Shown here piece after piece: positions 6,374-7,794 of a stretch of DNA of 7,794 bases. This DNA is from an uncultured Erysipelotrichaceae bacterium (GTDB lineage: Bacteria; Bacillota_I; Bacilli_A; RFN20; CAG-288). The notes below the pieces were generated by a model. That model was not told the origin of the DNA, did not search any database, and saw only the letters and a list, made by a program, of their open reading frames with translations. The stretch's first letter is position 1. Each line of letters opens with the position of its first letter. The stretch lies in NCBI GenBank assembly GCA_902771745.1, contig CACXYG010000151.1, positions 1 through 7,794 on the forward strand. Direction: 5' to 3'. Position numbers and translations under genes: made by a program.

Positions 6374-7117
6374 ATGAAAAAATATCTTTTAATAACATCT
6401 CTTCTCACCATGCTCTCCCTTGCTTCTTGTGGTGGTAATACTTCTAGTGTTGCCCCATCTAGCAAAGATACTGAAAGCAGTGTTATTGCTTCTGTTGTAG
6501 AAGAATCTAGTGAAGATGAAGAAAGTTCTGAAGAGGAAAGCAGTTCTTCTTTGATCAACTATGCTGTCACAGTCAAGAAACCAGATGCGACTCCAGCTTT
6601 GAATACCAAGGTTGTCTGGTGTACTGCTACGAACTGCTTCCGCCCTGTCGCAGTGGATGAGACTGGTAAGGCTACCTTTGCTTCTAGTGAAGAAACCTTA
6701 TATGTCCACTTAAGCAATCTTCCTGAAAATTTCGCTTTTAATCCTAATGCCTATGTAGAAACCAAGGACGCTCCAGAAACCACCATCACGTTATCTGAAG
6801 TAGAAGCCTTAAATGATAACACCATTTCAAAAACCGGTGTCTATTCTATCAGTGTGGAAGATGCCACAACTGCGATCAATCTTACCTTAGGTTTAGCTGA
6901 TGGTACTTATAATGTGGAATCCTGGGTGGATTACACTGCCGCTTCTGTTTCCTTAGATTTAGATCCAAAAGCGACTTTTGGTAATGCAATCGATGACAAC
7001 TCCGGTTCAGGCAATAACTTCTCTTTAGACGCTGAAGTTAAGACTGGTCAGGACAATGTCCTTTCAATCTCTGCTAACCAGAAAGCCACCTTCTTCATCG
7101 CTGTTACTGCTAAATAA
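6374..7117 (+). CDS. Lipoprotein with acidic Ser/Glu linker and Cna-B/transthyretin-like domain carrying a CX4C pair
   Basis: A 247-residue secreted lipoprotein with no family I recognise by name. The signal peptide (MKKYLLITSLLTMLSLASC) gives lipidated C19. Residues 23-60 are a Ser/Glu/Asp linker. Residues 61-141 form a beta domain with the same pattern as the one in the - strand thioredoxin lipoprotein (D/TxxGxxxF, then YVHLSNLPENF, then a strand of Thr/Ile). Unlike that domain it holds two cysteines, C83 and C88 (VVWCTATNCFRPV). Residues 150-247 look like a second beta-rich domain. There is no CXXC. The ATG follows GGAGG (6359-6363) by ten bases, 46 bases after the thioredoxin gene, and a terminator follows the stop. 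As last gene of the redox operon it may be a client or binding partner of the thioredoxin, with C83/C88 as the thiol pair; this is inference. Confidence 0.85.
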   Translation: MKKYLLITSLLTMLSLASCGGNTSSVAPSSKDTESSVIASVVEESSEDEESSEEESSSSLINYAVTVKKPDATPALNTKVVWCTATNCFRPVAVDETGKATFASSEETLYVHLSNLPENFAFNPNAYVETKDAPETTITLSEVEALNDNTISKTGVYSISVEDATTAINLTLGLADGTYNVESWVDYTAASVSLDLDPKATFGNAIDDNSGSGNNFSLDAEVKTGQDNVLSISANQKATFFIAVTAK

Positions 7118-7120
7118 AAT

Positions 7121-7149
7121 ATGCCTCCTTGGTTTAACCAAGGAGGCAT
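7121..7149. terminator. Bidirectional intrinsic terminator closing the redox operon
   Basis: A perfect inverted repeat: 14-base arms at 7121-7134 and 7136-7149 around a single central T. It is flanked by AAAAT on the left and ATTTTAG on the right, so it can terminate in both directions. It lies between the lipoprotein stop (7117) and the end of the convergent - strand gene (7163). Confidence 0.9.
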
Positions 7150-7162
7150 TTTAGATACAGAC

Positions 7163-7651
7163 TTATTGATTGATCGAACCGACTTTCTTGAATTCACGGA
7201 TACCGAGATTGTTGATGATCCAATCCTTGCAGGTTTCAAAGTCAGAGTCATAATACATGGCACCGACCAATCTTTCCACGAAGGCGATATCTTTAGCCTT
7301 AGGGAATTCCTTGTTGCCTCTCTTGACTTCATCACCGAAGATATCCTGATTGTAGACAAAGCGATAGAGATTATGATCCTTGGCATATTTCTCATAAGGC
7401 TTTTTAGCAGCATATTCGGCTTTGGCCTCATCGATTTCTCTGTTACCAGTGTAACCACGGGTGAAGAGATAATGAGCGTTGACTAATTCTAAGACAGAAC
7501 GACCAACACTACGGATACCAGATTCAAAGAAGACATGATCTGGAGATGGGGAGAGCTTGAAGACAAATTTCAAATGGTTCTTCTTCTTACACGGATAACT
7601 GACTTCAGCGGCTAGTTCTTCGACTTTTTCATTGAGTTTACGGATGTCCAT
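7163..7651 (-). CDS. Small RNase III-like fold protein, probably catalytically degenerate
   Basis: A 162-residue cytoplasmic protein with no signal or membrane segment. I chose the start at 7651 (MDIRKLNEK) because GGAGG at 7660-7664 lies eight bases upstream of it. An ATG at 7666 would place that site inside the gene. Residues 48-64 (SVGRSVLELVNAHYLF) and 121-145 (DIAFVERLVGAMYYDSDFE) resemble the two signature helices of RNase III domains, FLGDAVLELVxSEYL and ADxFEALIGAxYLD. If aligned that way, of the four metal-binding acids only the last (E126) remains; the first two become R47 and R51, and the third becomes A123. There is no double-stranded RNA-binding domain, so it is nearer Mini-RNase III in size. 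It could be an RNA-binding relic or regulator of ribosome or RNA metabolism. The fold is inferred from motif resemblance only. Convergent with the redox operon, it is probably unrelated to it. Confidence 0.85.
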   Translation of the reverse strand: MDIRKLNEKVEELAAEVSYPCKKKNHLKFVFKLSPSPDHVFFESGIRSVGRSVLELVNAHYLFTRGYTGNREIDEAKAEYAAKKPYEKYAKDHNLYRFVYNQDIFGDEVKRGNKEFPKAKDIAFVERLVGAMYYDSDFETCKDWIINNLGIREFKKVGSINQ

Positions 7652-7674
7652 AAAGAATTCCTCCATTATAGCTT

Positions 7675-7689
7675 TTGCAAGCGCTTACT
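7675..7689. promoter_or_regulatory. cre-like operator in front of the RNase III-like gene
   Basis: TTGCAAGCGCTTACT matches the relaxed cre consensus WTGNAANCGNWNNCW at all fixed positions and has the central CG of LacI-family operators. It lies between the candidate -10 (7696-7701) and the ribosome binding site (7660-7664) of the - strand gene. Bound protein would block initiation or early elongation. Confidence 0.5.
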
Positions 7690-7695
7690 TAGTAT

Positions 7696-7701
7696 ATTAT
7701 A
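7696..7701 (-). promoter_or_regulatory. Candidate -10 box of the RNase III-like gene
   Basis: A perfect TATAAT reading leftward, preceded by TTG. No good -35 is visible 16-18 bases further upstream. Transcription would begin near 7689, at the edge of the cre-like operator, leaving a leader of about 38 bases that includes the GGAGG site. Confidence 0.45.
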
Positions 7702-7765
7702 CAAGATTTTATCTTACATTGTAGGGTTTTTATGCATACATCGATACTTTTTTGACTGAAAGGAT

Positions 7766-7794
7766 AAAAATGCACTTCGCGCAAGCAAAGTGCA
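7766..7794 (-). terminator. Likely intrinsic terminator of a - strand gene beyond the right edge
   Basis: Ten-base arms 7771-7780 and 7785-7794 pair with one mismatch around a four-base loop. On the - strand the stem is followed by TTTTT (7766-7770). This is the arrangement expected for a leftward gene ending just outside the window. The stem could extend past the edge. The same bases also offer an ATG at 7770 behind AAAGGA on the + strand, so a rightward gene start is not excluded. Confidence 0.55.

Noticed and set aside
6163..6558. - strand open frame rich in Ser/Leu across the thioredoxin-lipoprotein junction
   Set aside because: It is a shadow of the Ser/Glu linker codons on the opposite strand, with no supported start.
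7121..7486. + strand open frame over the RNase III-like gene
   Set aside because: It begins inside the terminator hairpin and lies antisense to a gene with a proper ribosome binding site; its translation shows no family features.
7652..7666. ATG at 7666 as the start of the RNase III-like gene (MEEFFMDIRK...)
   Set aside because: The GGAGG at 7660-7664 would lie inside the gene, whereas it is ideally spaced, eight bases, for the ATG at 7651.
7665..7670. TATAAT on the - strand just upstream of the RNase III-like gene as its -10 box
   Set aside because: Transcription would start around 7658, after the ribosome binding site. The TATAAT at 7696-7701 gives a workable leader.
7770..7794. Start of a rightward gene (ATG at 7770 behind AAAGGA)
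   Set aside because: Only eight codons are visible, and the same bases form a good leftward terminator with a T5 tail. The alternative remains possible but cannot be supported.

Overview
The window is about 7.8 kb of moderately AT-rich bacterial DNA. It has strong AGGAGG-type ribosome binding sites, lipobox lipoproteins without outer-membrane features, compact operons and two sites matching the Firmicutes catabolite-responsive element (cre) consensus. Together these point to a low-GC Gram-positive (Bacillota), probably a gut fermenter. That assignment is an inference, and no marker gene here fixes the lineage.

Layout. (1) 1-1979, + strand: the 3' part of a reversed-domain-order family 3 glycoside hydrolase (GH3) ending in a transmembrane anchor and broken by one in-frame TAA at 952-954, followed by a small four-helix membrane protein. 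A bidirectional terminator (2003-2034) closes this block. (2) 2062-3015, - strand: a lipoprotein with a Ser/Thr/Glu repeat linker, a Cna-B/transthyretin-like beta domain and a TlpA-type thioredoxin domain (WCGWC). (3) 3016-3524: a gene-poor divergent regulatory region with a perfect cre match, a good sigma-A promoter and short dyads. (4) 3525-7117, + strand: a tightly packed four-gene operon. It encodes a five-helix membrane protein ending in an IC-x2-CIGLG tail (CD1871A-like), disrupted by an apparent one-base deletion in an A-run; a polytopic 4Fe-4S protein of NapH/CcoG type; a membrane-anchored TlpA-like thioredoxin (WCGPC); and a lipoprotein with a beta domain related to the one in block 2. 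A second bidirectional terminator (7121-7149) closes it. (5) 7163-7651, - strand: a small cytoplasmic protein that looks like an RNase III fold with most catalytic acids lost, with a cre-like operator between its promoter and its ribosome binding site. A likely terminator for a further - strand gene lies at the right edge.

How they may work together. Blocks 2 and 4 look like one extracytoplasmic thiol-redox module. A ferredoxin-like cytoplasmic domain could accept low-potential electrons. The membrane Fe-S protein and the CXXC-tailed membrane protein could carry them outward to surface-anchored thioredoxins, and the lipoproteins would be clients or partners. No CcdA/DsbD and no CXXCH haem-binding motif is seen here, so this does not look like ordinary cytochrome c maturation. 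This functional link is inferred from domain content, predicted topology and operon structure.

Two lesions in 7.8 kb (one nonsense, one homopolymer frameshift) may be real gene decay or assembly errors. This should be settled before either gene is called dead.
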